Shown here: positions 1-9,321 of the stretch, in pieces
How the letters are laid out: the number at the start of each line of letters is the position of its first letter
Numbering within the stretch: position 1 is the first letter of the stretch
Assembly: GCF_030930995.1 (NCBI RefSeq)
Contig: NZ_CP133217.1
Coordinates: forward strand, 1,116,001-1,180,000
Length of the DNA: 64,000 nucleotides
Reading direction: 5' to 3'
Source: Thiothrix subterranea
Lineage (GTDB): Bacteria > Pseudomonadota > Gammaproteobacteria > Thiotrichales > Thiotrichaceae
The notes under the pieces: model-generated
What the model was told of the DNA's origin: nothing
Seen by the model: the letters and a program-made list of their open reading frames with translations, nothing else
The model's database searches: none
Translations under genes and position numbers: made by a program

Positions 1-645
1 AAAGCGGCGACCGCTAAAGTCTCCAAACACAAGGCGGCGAAAACCGCCAGCCACCGTTCCGTTAAAACCAAGCTGAAGGTAAAAGCGAAAACCAAGGCCA
101 GTAAGCCTGCCAAAAAGCGTTTAGTGAGTAAAAAACGCCAGACATCCAACCGCCGCAACGCCCGCGATTCCTCAGCCCCGCTGGTCTGGAATGCTGCCCA
201 TGAACCAAAACAGGCGTATTACGTGATGCCTGATTCGCTAGGGGGCAAGGTCGCTACCCCGCAACCCCAGCCCGGTTATCTGCAAGTCAGCGCTCATCAA
301 AACCCCGCCAAAACTTCCCCTCCCGTCCGCGATACCGCCGCTTCCGCTAAACCTCACCAAATCGGCACTGCTTCTTATTACAGTGATAAGTTTGACGGGG
401 GCAGAACCGCCAGTGGCGAACGTTTCGATCAGGATGATTTGACGTGCGCCCACGGCAGTTTGCCGTTTGGTTGCCGCATTCGTGTCACGAATTTGCGCAA
501 TAACAAAGCTGTTGAAGTCAAGGTGAATGACCGTGGTGGTTTCAGCAAGCATGGGCGTGTAGTCGATTTATCCAAAGCAGCGGCAAAAGAAATTGGCATG
601 GTTAGCACCGGAACCGCCAAAGTCAAAGTCGAGGTATTGGAATAA
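1..645 (+). CDS. RlpA-like double-psi beta-barrel protein, 5' end outside window
   Basis: The frame is open from base 1, so the true start lies upstream of the window; the GTG at 124 is internal. The first ~40 visible codons are a Lys/Ala-rich linker. A low-complexity Pro/Ala stretch follows, then a C-terminal RlpA domain with the ASYYSDKFDGGRTASGE and TCAHGSLPFG motifs and the conserved Asp of VNDRGG. RlpA-family proteins bind or cleave septal peptidoglycan lacking stem peptides; the conserved His and Asp of the family are present here. The basic linker could contact the envelope, but that is inference. A second RlpA-like gene lies at 25915-26391. Confidence 0.85.
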   Translation, partial: KAATAKVSKHKAAKTASHRSVKTKLKVKAKTKASKPAKKRLVSKKRQTSNRRNARDSSAPLVWNAAHEPKQAYYVMPDSLGGKVATPQPQPGYLQVSAHQNPAKTSPPVRDTAASAKPHQIGTASYYSDKFDGGRTASGERFDQDDLTCAHGSLPFGCRIRVTNLRNNKAVEVKVNDRGGFSKHGRVVDLSKAAAKEIGMVSTGTAKVKVEVLE

Positions 646-689
646 ACCATTCTTGGCGTTCCCGCGTACACAGTCGCACGGTTGCGTTA

Positions 690-2408
690 GTGGCAATCGT
701 GCTGTTGGCAACGCTCACTTTAGCCACGGTGTATTACGCGGTACACCAAAACGCCGCAGAACGTTTGCAGCAAAAAACCGAGGCGTTATCCCAACAATTG
801 GTGGGGCAACTCATCGCCGAATTGGAAAAACACGGTTATCTGCCAGAATTATTGGGGCAAGCCCCCGCCGCCCGTGCGCTCTTAGCCAGCGCCACTCCCG
901 ACCCTGAACGTTTAGCGGCTTTCAACCGTGCCCTTGAAACGGCGAACCGGATTGCTAGGACGGCGGATATTTACTTGATGCGAGCCGATGGCATGACCAT
1001 TGCCGCAAGTAATTGGAATACCCAAGCTTCCTTCATCGGTAAAAACTTTGCATTTCGGCAATATTTTCAGCAGGCGATGCAAGGGCAATTGGGGCGTTAT
1101 TATGCCTTGGGGACAACCTCGAAAAAACGCGGCTATTATTTCGCTCATGCCATCCCGGATGCACAGGGTAAGCCCTTGGGCGTGATGGTGGTTAAAGTGG
1201 ACATCAATACCCAAGAAGCGCAATGGCAGCAAGACAGTGCCGAATTCATGGTGACGGATCTAAACGGTGTGGTGTTTATGTCCAGCCAAGAAGCATGGCG
1301 CTTGCAAACCTTGCAGCCGTTGTCAGCGTTAACGCAAGCGGCCTTATTTCACAATCAGCGTTACGATCAGCAAGCCCTTAACCCTTTGCCTTGGCGCTCG
1401 CGGATTGACCCTGCGTTGGAATTGCAACGGGTGGATACCGGCACACACGATTATTTAGTGCACAAACGCGCCATGCCGTTTATTGATTGGAATGTCTACA
1501 TTCTCACCGATTGGCGCAGTGTTACCCGTCCGGTAGTGGTAACGGTGGCGATGACGGCTTTCATGCTGTTGCTGACTTTATTGCTGGTGTACGTGCTGTG
1601 GAAAAATCAGCGCCAACGCCGTGAATACGAGCAAAAAGCCCGCGAAGATTTGGAGGCAAAAGTCGCCGAACGCACCCGCGAGTTGCAGCATACCCAAGAA
1701 GAATTGGTGCAAGCCGCGAAAATGGCGGCCTTGGGGCAGCTTTCGGCTGGCATCAACCACGAACTCAATAACCCGCTGACCGCGATTCGGGCGTATGCCG
1801 ACAATGCCAGGCAATTTCTCGCCATTGGCAAGCCGGAAATGGCGCATCACAATTTGCTGGAAATTGTCAGTTTGACCGAACGCATGGCGACGATTACCCG
1901 TCAATTGAAAACCTTTTCGCGCAAAAGTGCCGGGCAAATTGAAACCTGTGATTTGCACTGGGCATTGGATTCGGCATTAAGCATTGTGCAACCCAAATTG
2001 GCGCAAACCCGCATTGTATTGGCACAGCAGCGCGACCCCGCAACGCGCTACGTGCAAGCCGATTTGGTGTGGTTGGAACAAATTCTGGTGAATTTAGTCA
2101 GCAATGCCGCCGAAGCCGTGGAAGAACAAGCCGAACCACGGGTGTGGGTAACATTGCAAGCCCACGCCGGGCAGGTGGACATTAGCGTGCGTGATAACGG
2201 CACGGGAATTAGCGAAGCCGCAATGCCGCATGTATTTGAAGCGTTTTTCACCACCAAAATCATTGGCAAAGGCTTGGGGTTGGGCTTGTCGATTTCTTAC
2301 CGATTGGCGCGTGATATGAACGGGCAGTTACGGGTAGCCAATGCGCCGCAAGGTGGTGCAATATTCACGCTCACTTTGCAACAAGCCGCCGCCGGAGAGA
2401 CCGAATGA
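690..2408 (+). CDS. dctB: DctB-type sensor histidine kinase
   Basis: Membrane histidine kinase predicted to sense C4-dicarboxylates. From the GTG at 690 the order is TM1 (~1-20), a periplasmic Cache-like sensor domain (~45-275), TM2 (~281-304), a coiled coil, a HisKA H-box (GINHELNNPL, His357), an N-box (NLVSNAAEA), and the G1 (DNGTG) and G2 (GKGLGLGLS) ATP-binding motifs. The stop overlaps the next gene by 4 bp, as expected for a DctB/DctD pair. No ATG or TTG lies between the in-frame stop at 603 and the GTG. That GTG starts abruptly inside TM1, whereas upstream codons would add a basic WRSRVHSR segment, so an unusual ATT/ATA start near 636-642 is possible. Confidence 0.85.
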   Translation: MAIVLLATLTLATVYYAVHQNAAERLQQKTEALSQQLVGQLIAELEKHGYLPELLGQAPAARALLASATPDPERLAAFNRALETANRIARTADIYLMRADGMTIAASNWNTQASFIGKNFAFRQYFQQAMQGQLGRYYALGTTSKKRGYYFAHAIPDAQGKPLGVMVVKVDINTQEAQWQQDSAEFMVTDLNGVVFMSSQEAWRLQTLQPLSALTQAALFHNQRYDQQALNPLPWRSRIDPALELQRVDTGTHDYLVHKRAMPFIDWNVYILTDWRSVTRPVVVTVAMTAFMLLLTLLLVYVLWKNQRQRREYEQKAREDLEAKVAERTRELQHTQEELVQAAKMAALGQLSAGINHELNNPLTAIRAYADNARQFLAIGKPEMAHHNLLEIVSLTERMATITRQLKTFSRKSAGQIETCDLHWALDSALSIVQPKLAQTRIVLAQQRDPATRYVQADLVWLEQILVNLVSNAAEAVEEQAEPRVWVTLQAHAGQVDISVRDNGTGISEAAMPHVFEAFFTTKIIGKGLGLGLSISYRLARDMNGQLRVANAPQGGAIFTLTLQQAAAGETE

Positions 2409-3760
2409 TTGCCCCGAATGTTCTGTTGGTTGATGATGAAAAAACAGTCCGCGATGCCACGGCGCAATCGCTGCTGCTGGCGGGGTACGAAGTGCAAACG
2501 TTTAGCCGTGCCGCTGACGCTTTGCCATTAATCACGGCGGAATTTGAGGGCGTGATTATTTCCGACATCCGAATGCCGGAAATGGATGGCTTGGAATTTC
2601 TGCAACAGGTCTTGCGCATCGACCGCGATTTGCCGGTGATTTTGATTAGCGGACACGCGGATGTAGCAACGGCAGTCAGCGCGATTCGCAATGGCGGTTA
2701 CGATTTGCTGGAAAAACCGTTTTCCAACACACAATTGGTGGAAGTGTTGAAACGCGCCAGTGACAAGCGCCGCCTCACCTTAGAAAACCGAGCCTTGAAA
2801 GAAGCTTTGGCTAATCAAACCCGCCCCGGCCCGCGCATTATTGGGCAAACCCCCGCGATTATGCTGTTGCGCAAAATGATTACCCGCATTGCGAATGTGA
2901 ATGCCGATGTATTGGTCATGGGCGAAACCGGCACGGGCAAAGAGTTGGTGGCGCGTTCCATCCACGAACAAAGCCAGCGCCGCGATCACAATTACGTGGC
3001 GATTAACTGCGCGGCGATTCCCGCCAGTTTGTTGGACAGTGAGTTATTCGGGCATGAAGCGGGCGCATTCACCGGGGCAAAAGGCAAACGCATTGGCAAG
3101 TTTGAACACGCCAACGGCGGCACGCTGTTTCTGGATGAAATCGAAGGAATGCCGCTGACCACGCAAGCGCCGTTATTACGGGTGCTGCAAGAACGCCAGA
3201 TTGAACGGCTGGGGTCGAACAAGCTGATTCCGCTGGATATTCGGGTGATCGCCGCCACTAAAGTCGATTTGAAGGATGCCGCCGAACGCGCGGAATTTCG
3301 CCGCGATTTGTATTACCGCCTGAATGTGGTGACGCTGGAAATTACCCCGCTGCGAGCGCGACGCGAAGACATTCCGTTGCTGTTTCAGCATTTCGTGTTG
3401 ATTGCGGCGGCGCGTTGTGAAACCGAAGTGCCACCGCTGAATAGTCGCGCCTTGCACGTATTGATGGGGCATGATTGGCCGGGAAATATCCGCGAATTGC
3501 GCAATATTGCCGAGCGTTATGTGTTATTGGGGGAGGCTTACAACTTTGATCTGGCAACCTTGATGAACGCGGGTGATCGGCTGGAAGGGCTGTCCTTGAC
3601 CGAACAAGTGGCGTGTTTCGAGAAAACTTTGATTGTGCAGGCATTAAATCACCATCAGGGCAATACCCGTGCGGTGATGGATGCGCTGGATGTGCCACGC
3701 AAAACCCTGACCGACAAAATGAAAAAGTACGGATTAGAGCGCGAACAGTTTCGGGAATAG
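2405..3760 (+). CDS. dctD: DctD-type sigma-54 response regulator
   Basis: NtrC-family activator partnered with the upstream kinase. It has an N-terminal receiver domain with phospho-acceptor Asp54 (ISDIRMPEM), a central AAA+ domain with Walker A GETGTGKE (173-180), an intact sigma-54 contact loop GAFTGA (220-225) and a Walker B with LFLDE, then a C-terminal Fis-type helix-turn-helix. Its start overlaps the kinase stop by 4 bp, which implies translational coupling. The most likely target in this window is the TRAP transporter dctP-dctQ-dctM at 12.3-16.5 kb, which has a sigma-54-like promoter. The C4-dicarboxylate assignment rests on family resemblance. Confidence 0.87.
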   Translation: MIAPNVLLVDDEKTVRDATAQSLLLAGYEVQTFSRAADALPLITAEFEGVIISDIRMPEMDGLEFLQQVLRIDRDLPVILISGHADVATAVSAIRNGGYDLLEKPFSNTQLVEVLKRASDKRRLTLENRALKEALANQTRPGPRIIGQTPAIMLLRKMITRIANVNADVLVMGETGTGKELVARSIHEQSQRRDHNYVAINCAAIPASLLDSELFGHEAGAFTGAKGKRIGKFEHANGGTLFLDEIEGMPLTTQAPLLRVLQERQIERLGSNKLIPLDIRVIAATKVDLKDAAERAEFRRDLYYRLNVVTLEITPLRARREDIPLLFQHFVLIAAARCETEVPPLNSRALHVLMGHDWPGNIRELRNIAERYVLLGEAYNFDLATLMNAGDRLEGLSLTEQVACFEKTLIVQALNHHQGNTRAVMDALDVPRKTLTDKMKKYGLEREQFRE

Positions 3761-3817
3761 TGCCGAGAATAACGGACGCGCCCAGAAACCGCTATACTCT
3801 GGCTTTTACCCAGCGTC

Positions 3818-6586
3818 ATGCAAGCCCCTATGCCAAGCAATAGCCGTAAACCGCTCGTCCTCGTGGACGGTTCATCCTACTTGTTCCGCGCTTTCCACGC
3901 GCTTCCCCCGCTGACCAATACGCACGGCGAGCCTACCGGTGCAATGCACGGGGTGTTGAATATGCTGGATAAATTGCGTAAGGATTACGACCCCGAACAC
4001 ATGGCGGTGATTTTCGACGCACCCGGCAAAACCTTCCGCGATGACCTTTACCCGCAATACAAAGCCAACCGCCCGCCGATGCCGGAGGATTTGCGCTGCC
4101 AGATTGAACCGTTGCTGGCGATTATCCGGGCGCAAGGCTATCCGCTGCTGATTATTCCTGACGTGGAAGCCGACGACGTAATCGGCACGTTAGCGGCGCA
4201 ATACGACGGCAAAGTGATTATTTCCACTGGCGACAAAGACATGGCGCAATTGGTGGATGAGCGCGTTCACCTGATCAATACCATGAGCGGGCATTACGCC
4301 GACCCCGCTGGCGTGGTGGAAAAATTCGGGGTCGCGCCGGAACGCATCCGCGATTACCTCGCGCTGATTGGCGATACGGTAGATAACGTCCCCGGTGTCA
4401 ATAAAGTTGGCCCCAAAACAGCGGTCAAATGGCTGGACGAATACGGTTCGCTGGAAAACATTATGGCGCGAGCCGCCGAATTCAAAGGCAAAATCGGCGA
4501 AAACCTGCGCGAAGCCTTGGCGCATTTGCCGCTGTCTTTCGAGCTGGTCACGATTAAGTGCGATGTGGAACTGGATTTGCAGCCGGAAACGCTGGCGTTT
4601 GATCCGCCGGACGTGGAAACCTTGCGGGGATTGTATGAGCGGTATGGGTTTCGGACAAGATTGGCGGGGTTGGATTCCCCTGTAGGGGCGACCGGCCGGT
4701 CGCCCTCTGTATCATCAGCCTCAGTTGCTATCGAGGATACGCCGCAGGTAGAGGAGAGGGCGACCGGCCGGTCGCCCCTACGGTATACGACGATTCTCAC
4801 CCAACCTGACCTAGACGCTTGGCTAATCCGCCTACAAGCCGCCGCTGAATTCGCTTTTGACACCGAAACCACCAGCCTCGATTACATGGAGGCGCAAATC
4901 GTCGGCGTGTCTTTCGCCATCACAGCGGGCGAAGCGGCTTACCTGCCATTAGCGCACGATTACCTCGGCGCACCGCCGCAACTCAATCGCGAAGCAGTGT
5001 TGGCGCAACTCAAGCCCTTGCTGGAAAACCCCGCTATCCGCAAAATCGGGCAAAACCTCAAATACGACCGCAGCGTCTTGCTGAATCACGGGATTACCTT
5101 GCGCGGCATTGCGCACGACACCATGCTGCAATCGTATGTGCTGGATTCGACCGCCAGCCGCCACGATTTCGACACGCTGTGCGCCAAGCACCTCAATCAC
5201 ACCACTATCAGCTTTGCCGATATTGCGGGTAAGGGCAAAAACCAACTGACGTTTAATCAAGTCGGGTTGGAACAAGCGACACCGTATGCGGCGGAAGATG
5301 CCGATTACACCCTACGCTTGCATCAGCATTTTTGGGAGCAACTGCAAGCCCTCGACGGGCAGCGCAAGCTGTATGAAAGCGTGGAAGTGCCGCTGGTGAG
5401 CGTGCTGTCGACGATTGAGCGCAATGGTGTGAAAGTCGACGCGGCGATGTTGGCGCGTCACAGTAAGGAACTCGAAACGCGGATGCATTCCGTGATGTTG
5501 GAGGCTTACGCGGCAGCGGGGCAGGAATTTAACCTTGCCTCACCCAAGCAATTGGGGGAAATCCTCTACACCAAACTCGGTTTGACCGCGCCGCGCAAAA
5601 CGCCCAAGGGTCAGCCGTCTACCGCCGAAGACGTGTTGGAAGAACTGGCGGACATGGGGCATGAATTGCCCAAGCTGATTTTGGTGCATCGCGGGTTGGC
5701 GAAACTCAAATCCACTTACACCGACAAATTGCCGCAGCAAATTAACCCGCGTACCGGGCGGGTGCATACCTCTTACCATCAGGCGGTGGCTTCGACCGGG
5801 CGGTTGTCGTCGTCCGATCCGAATTTGCAGAATATCCCGATTCGCAATGAGGAGGGGCGGCGCATTCGCCAAGCGTTTATCGCGGAAAGCGGCTGTCAAT
5901 TGCTGGCGGCGGATTATTCCCAGATCGAATTACGCATTATGGCGCATTTGTCCCGTGATGCCGGTTTGTTGAATGCGTTTGCGCAAGGGCTGGATGTGCA
6001 TCGCGCCACGGCTGCGGAAGTTTTCGGCACGCCGTTGGCGGAAGTGACCACGGAACAACGTCGGGCGGCGAAAGCAATTAACTTCGGGCTGATTTACGGG
6101 ATGTCGGCATTTGGTCTGGCAAAACAGTTGGGGGTGGATCGGCGCGATGCGCAAGATTACGTCAATTTGTATTTCGCTCGTTACCCCGGCGTGAAACAGT
6201 ACATGGATGACACCCGCGAACAGGCGCGCGCCCAAGGCTATGTGGAAACGCTGTTCGGGCGGCGTTTGTTCCTGCCGGATATTCATTCAAAAAATGCCGC
6301 TACCCGTCAGTATGCGGAGCGCACTGCGATTAATGCGCCAATGCAAGGCACGGCGGCGGATATTATCAAGAAAGCGATGCTGGCGGTGGATGCGTGGCTG
6401 CAAGGCAGCGGTTTGCGCACCAAAATGATCATGCAAGTGCATGATGAATTGGTGTTTGAAGTGCCTGAAAACGAGATGGCAACGGTGCGCGAACAGGTGC
6501 TTGCGCTGATGACGAATGCCGCAACCTTAGCAGTGCCATTATTGGTGGAAAGTGGGGTGGGGAATAATTGGGATGAGGCGCATTAA
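3818..6586 (+). CDS. polA: DNA polymerase I
   Basis: Replication and repair polymerase of ~922 residues, normal for the family. The domain order is a 5' nuclease (~1-285, starting LVDGSSYLFRAFHALPP), a 3'-5' exonuclease with FDTETTSLD, GQNLKYDR and YAAEDADYT (acidic residues present, so proofreading is likely active), and the family A polymerase with DYSQIELR and the palm motif VHDELVFEV. The linker between the 5' nuclease and exonuclease domains carries a 100-bp insertion with perfect inverted arms (4682-4781) that encodes ATGRSP twice. ATGs at 3818 and 3830 are both possible starts; neither has a strong Shine-Dalgarno sequence. Confidence 0.97.
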   Translation: MQAPMPSNSRKPLVLVDGSSYLFRAFHALPPLTNTHGEPTGAMHGVLNMLDKLRKDYDPEHMAVIFDAPGKTFRDDLYPQYKANRPPMPEDLRCQIEPLLAIIRAQGYPLLIIPDVEADDVIGTLAAQYDGKVIISTGDKDMAQLVDERVHLINTMSGHYADPAGVVEKFGVAPERIRDYLALIGDTVDNVPGVNKVGPKTAVKWLDEYGSLENIMARAAEFKGKIGENLREALAHLPLSFELVTIKCDVELDLQPETLAFDPPDVETLRGLYERYGFRTRLAGLDSPVGATGRSPSVSSASVAIEDTPQVEERATGRSPLRYTTILTQPDLDAWLIRLQAAAEFAFDTETTSLDYMEAQIVGVSFAITAGEAAYLPLAHDYLGAPPQLNREAVLAQLKPLLENPAIRKIGQNLKYDRSVLLNHGITLRGIAHDTMLQSYVLDSTASRHDFDTLCAKHLNHTTISFADIAGKGKNQLTFNQVGLEQATPYAAEDADYTLRLHQHFWEQLQALDGQRKLYESVEVPLVSVLSTIERNGVKVDAAMLARHSKELETRMHSVMLEAYAAAGQEFNLASPKQLGEILYTKLGLTAPRKTPKGQPSTAEDVLEELADMGHELPKLILVHRGLAKLKSTYTDKLPQQINPRTGRVHTSYHQAVASTGRLSSSDPNLQNIPIRNEEGRRIRQAFIAESGCQLLAADYSQIELRIMAHLSRDAGLLNAFAQGLDVHRATAAEVFGTPLAEVTTEQRRAAKAINFGLIYGMSAFGLAKQLGVDRRDAQDYVNLYFARYPGVKQYMDDTREQARAQGYVETLFGRRLFLPDIHSKNAATRQYAERTAINAPMQGTAADIIKKAMLAVDAWLQGSGLRTKMIMQVHDELVFEVPENEMATVREQVLALMTNAATLAVPLLVESGVGNNWDEAH
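4682..4781. repeat. Palindromic repeat element inserted in-frame in polA
   Basis: Two 27-bp arms (4682-4708 and 4755-4781) are exact reverse complements of each other. Each arm also contains the self-complementary core GGCGACCGGCCGGTCGCC. The 46-bp spacer is unremarkable. The element is translated in frame in the domain linker of PolA. Its GC-rich nested palindrome resembles REP- or MITE-like dispersed repeats; no other copy of this type is visible in the window. Confidence 0.85.
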
Positions 6587-6621
6587 GTGCGCATCCCGCC
6601 GATGAATCAAAGGAGACTGTT

Positions 6622-7605
6622 ATGTTTAAAGCGCTAATACTGAATCAAGTGGAAGGTAAAACCCACGCGGAAGTGCGTCATCTTAACGTGAGCGACTTGC
6701 CGGAAGGCGAGGTGTTGGTGGATGTTGCTTATTCCTCGCTCAATTACAAAGACGGCTTGGCAGTGACGGGAACGGGCAAAATTATTCGCTCGTTCCCGAT
6801 GGTTCCTGGCATTGATTTCGCGGGGACAGTGGCGGAATCTGCCGATGCGCGTTTCAAGGCGGGCGATCCGGTTATCCTTACGGGTTGGGGCGTGGGTGAA
6901 CGGCATTGGGGCGGTTTTGCGCAAAAAGCACGGGTGAAAGCGGATTGGTTAGTGCCGATGCCTGCGGGTTTGGATGCGAAACAAGCGATGATCATTGGCA
7001 CGGCAGGTTTCACCGCGATGCTGTGCGTGATGGCGCTGGAAGAGGCGGGGGTGACGCCGGATTCTGGCAAAGTAGTGGTGACAGGCGCGGCAGGGGGCGT
7101 GGGCAGCGTGTCGGTATTGCTGTTGGCGCAACTCGGCTATCACGTCGTGGCGGTGTCGGGTCGCCCGGAGACGCAGGATTTCCTCACCGCCTTGGGCGCA
7201 AAAGAATTCATGACCCGCGAAGAAATGAGTCGCCCGGCACACCCACTGGAAAGCCAGAATTGGGCAGGGGCAGTGGATGTGGTCGGGGGTAGCACGCTGG
7301 CGCGTGTACTGGCGGAAATGCAGTACGGTGGCACGGTGGCTGCTTGTGGGTTGGCAGGTGGTTTCGAGCTGAATACCACGGTGATGCCGTTCATTTTGCG
7401 CAATGTGAGTTTGCGCGGGGTGGATTCGGTGAGTTGCCCGCAAGAACGGCGGGTGAAGGTGTGGGAACGGCTGGCTGCGGCGATGCCGCCGAGTGCGTAT
7501 GCTGAGCTGGGGTGCGCGATTGCGTTGGAGGAAGTGCCGCAAGCTGCCAAGGATATTCTGGCGGGGCGGATTCAAGGGCGGTTGTTGGTGAATTTGAATT
7601 TGTGA
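6622..7605 (+). CDS. acuI: Acrylyl-CoA reductase / YhdH-type quinone oxidoreductase
   Basis: Zinc-independent medium-chain dehydrogenase of 327 residues. The N-terminal GroES-like domain carries the family signature YSSLNYKDGLA and VPGIDFAGTV. A Rossmann domain has TGAAGGVGS at about 154-162. AcuI enzymes reduce acryloyl-CoA to propionyl-CoA with NADPH, detoxifying acrylate produced from DMSP or propionate-type metabolism. No DMSP lyase is nearby, so the physiological substrate here is uncertain. The ribosome-binding site AAGGAG precedes the ATG. The next gene starts 13 bp after the stop, so the two are probably cotranscribed. Confidence 0.9.
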   Translation: MFKALILNQVEGKTHAEVRHLNVSDLPEGEVLVDVAYSSLNYKDGLAVTGTGKIIRSFPMVPGIDFAGTVAESADARFKAGDPVILTGWGVGERHWGGFAQKARVKADWLVPMPAGLDAKQAMIIGTAGFTAMLCVMALEEAGVTPDSGKVVVTGAAGGVGSVSVLLLAQLGYHVVAVSGRPETQDFLTALGAKEFMTREEMSRPAHPLESQNWAGAVDVVGGSTLARVLAEMQYGGTVAACGLAGGFELNTTVMPFILRNVSLRGVDSVSCPQERRVKVWERLAAAMPPSAYAELGCAIALEEVPQAAKDILAGRIQGRLLVNLNL

Positions 7606-7618
7606 TGGAGGATGTGGC

Positions 7619-8677
7619 ATGACGGCTGTTCACTTCAAATTTGCCCCTGCTGCACTGGAATGCCGCGATGCGCTGTCTGCCATTGTGCAAATCGGCGACA
7701 CCTTGTGGGTTGCCAACGACGAAAGCATCCATCTGGAACGCCTCAGTGTTCAAGGTTCGGATGCGGATGGAAACCCGCTGTATGCTGCGCATACCCGCTT
7801 TGCTTTGCACGATTATTTGTCATTGCCGGTTGCGGCGGATGCAGACGATAACGAAGTCGATGTGGAAGGCTTGGCATATCACGACGGGTATTTGTGGGTG
7901 GTGGGTTCGCACAGCCTCAAGCGCAAGAAGCCGCAGTCGGACAAATCCACCGAAAAAGGCATTGAGCGGCTGGTGAAGATTGTCCCTGACCCAAACCGTT
8001 ATCTGATTGCTCGTATTCCGCTGAACGTGGTAGACGGCATTCCAACATTGCAAACACCGGGCGCACAGTTACCGCTGCACACTAACGGCAATGCGCTGAT
8101 GGAAGCCTTGCGCGATGATCCGCATATCAAGCATTTCCTGAAAATCCCCGGCAAAGACAACGGCTTTGATGTGGAAGGTTTGGCGGTGATTGGCACACGT
8201 TTGTTCCTCGGTTTGCGCGGGCCAGTTTTGCGCGGCTGGGCGGTGTTGCTGGAAATCGAGTGTCTGGAAGATGACGACGATCCCACCGTGTTGAAGTTGG
8301 CGCAGATTGGCGAGGAAGATCGCCCCTACCGCAAGCATTTCCTGCAACTGGATGGTTTGGGAATCCGCGATTTGTGCGTGCAAGGCGAGGATTTGCTGAT
8401 TTTGGCAGGGCCTACCATGAGTTTGGATGGTCCGGTACGGGTTTACCGTTGGCAGGATGGGGCTAAGCCGGATGGGGAAAGCCTGATTCCCCGCGATGTG
8501 CTGGAGGTGGTGGCGGAAATTCCGCACGGTTACGGTGATGATCACGCTGAGGGGTTGTGTTTGTTTACGCAGGGTGATGCGGAAACTGCCTTGCTGGTGG
8601 TGTATGACAATGCGGCGCAAGGGCGTAAGCGTGGGAAGGATGGGGTGTTGGGGGATGTGTTTGTATTGAATTTTTAG
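7619..8677 (+). CDS. DUF3616 domain protein
   Basis: A protein of 352 residues without a signal peptide, resembling the DUF3616 family, a predicted beta-propeller-like fold of unknown function. Repeated blocks support this: DTLWVANDES, EGLAYHDGYLWVVGSHS, DVEGLAVIGTRLFLGLRG and DLLILAGPTMSLDGPVRVYRW. It starts 13 bp after acuI with a GGAGG ribosome-binding site, so the two genes probably form an operon. No catalytic motif is recognised and no function is assigned. Confidence 0.75.
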   Translation: MTAVHFKFAPAALECRDALSAIVQIGDTLWVANDESIHLERLSVQGSDADGNPLYAAHTRFALHDYLSLPVAADADDNEVDVEGLAYHDGYLWVVGSHSLKRKKPQSDKSTEKGIERLVKIVPDPNRYLIARIPLNVVDGIPTLQTPGAQLPLHTNGNALMEALRDDPHIKHFLKIPGKDNGFDVEGLAVIGTRLFLGLRGPVLRGWAVLLEIECLEDDDDPTVLKLAQIGEEDRPYRKHFLQLDGLGIRDLCVQGEDLLILAGPTMSLDGPVRVYRWQDGAKPDGESLIPRDVLEVVAEIPHGYGDDHAEGLCLFTQGDAETALLVVYDNAAQGRKRGKDGVLGDVFVLNF

Positions 8678-8697
8678 TTTTATAAACATGGGGTTGG

Positions 8698-8724
8698 CCA
8701 ATCTGGAATGGGATTCCAGATTGG
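8698..8724. terminator. Perfect hairpin between convergent genes
   Basis: CCAATCTGGAAT and its exact reverse complement (12 bp) are separated by three G residues. It lies just after the DUF3616 gene and before the 3' end of the convergent CBS gene, where a terminator is expected. No T-run follows on either strand, so it is a structural or weak terminator candidate rather than a canonical intrinsic terminator. Confidence 0.5.
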
Positions 8725-8766
8725 TCGAGTATGAATGGATTGGGCAAGGATAACGCCGCCCGTTTT

Positions 8767-9183
8767 CTACCTTGCCCGCAATTCCTTGAACTGTTCCAGC
8801 AGCAAATGGTATTCCTCAGGAATGTCGTCCAGCTCCAGCAAGCCAATGAGCTGCCCGTCTTTTGTCACCGGGATATGGTGGAAACCGCCCGTTTGCATGA
8901 CTTCCAGCGCGTTTGCCAGACTACTGCCAGCGTCAATGGTGATGGGGGTTTTGGTCATGATCATCGCAACAGCGGTCTCGTCGACATGGAGGTCGATACC
9001 CAGACAGCGGCGGATCACGTCCCGCTCACTTAAAATGCCTACCAGTTGTTGCTGATCAAAGACCACCAGTGCTCCAACATTCAGTTCACACATGCGTTTA
9101 CAGGCTTCACGGATAGTGGCGTTGAACTGCACTTGCCCCGGCAGTTTTCCATCAATAAGTTTCTCTACGCTGGAAATGATCAT
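8767..9183 (-). CDS. CBS-domain pair protein
   Basis: A stand-alone tandem CBS protein of about 138 residues. The first repeat covers FNATIREACKRM to LVGILSERDVIRR. The second runs from MTKTPITIDAGSS to GQLIGLLELDDI. Such pairs usually bind adenine nucleotides and act as sensors. The ATG at 9183, with AAAGG six bases upstream, is preferred to the upstream TTG at 9225. No partner enzyme is fused or adjacent, so the regulated process is unknown. Confidence 0.85.
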   Translation of the reverse strand: MIISSVEKLIDGKLPGQVQFNATIREACKRMCELNVGALVVFDQQQLVGILSERDVIRRCLGIDLHVDETAVAMIMTKTPITIDAGSSLANALEVMQTGGFHHIPVTKDGQLIGLLELDDIPEEYHLLLEQFKELRAR

Positions 9184-9233
9184 ATAAGCCTTTGAATTAA
9201 TGACTGTTTCACGAAATTGAAACAATATTTTAG

Positions 9234-9310
9234 CACAAAGTAAGGGTTATTTTTGCCCGTTTTCGTCACAAAGTAAGGGATAAATCCGCCTACTTTCGAC
9301 ACAAAGTAAG
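9234..9310. repeat. Three direct repeats with 33-bp period
   Basis: CACAAAGTAAG occurs at 9234, 9267 and 9300, exactly 33 bp apart; the first two copies are followed by GG. The repeats lie between the CBS gene and the ATPase gene. On the minus strand they would encode repeats resembling PYFVTKTGKNN, but no convincing gene start or ribosome-binding site supports that reading. They could be iteron-like binding sites or a decayed minisatellite. Confidence 0.7.
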
Positions 9311-9321
9311 CCATAACTGTA

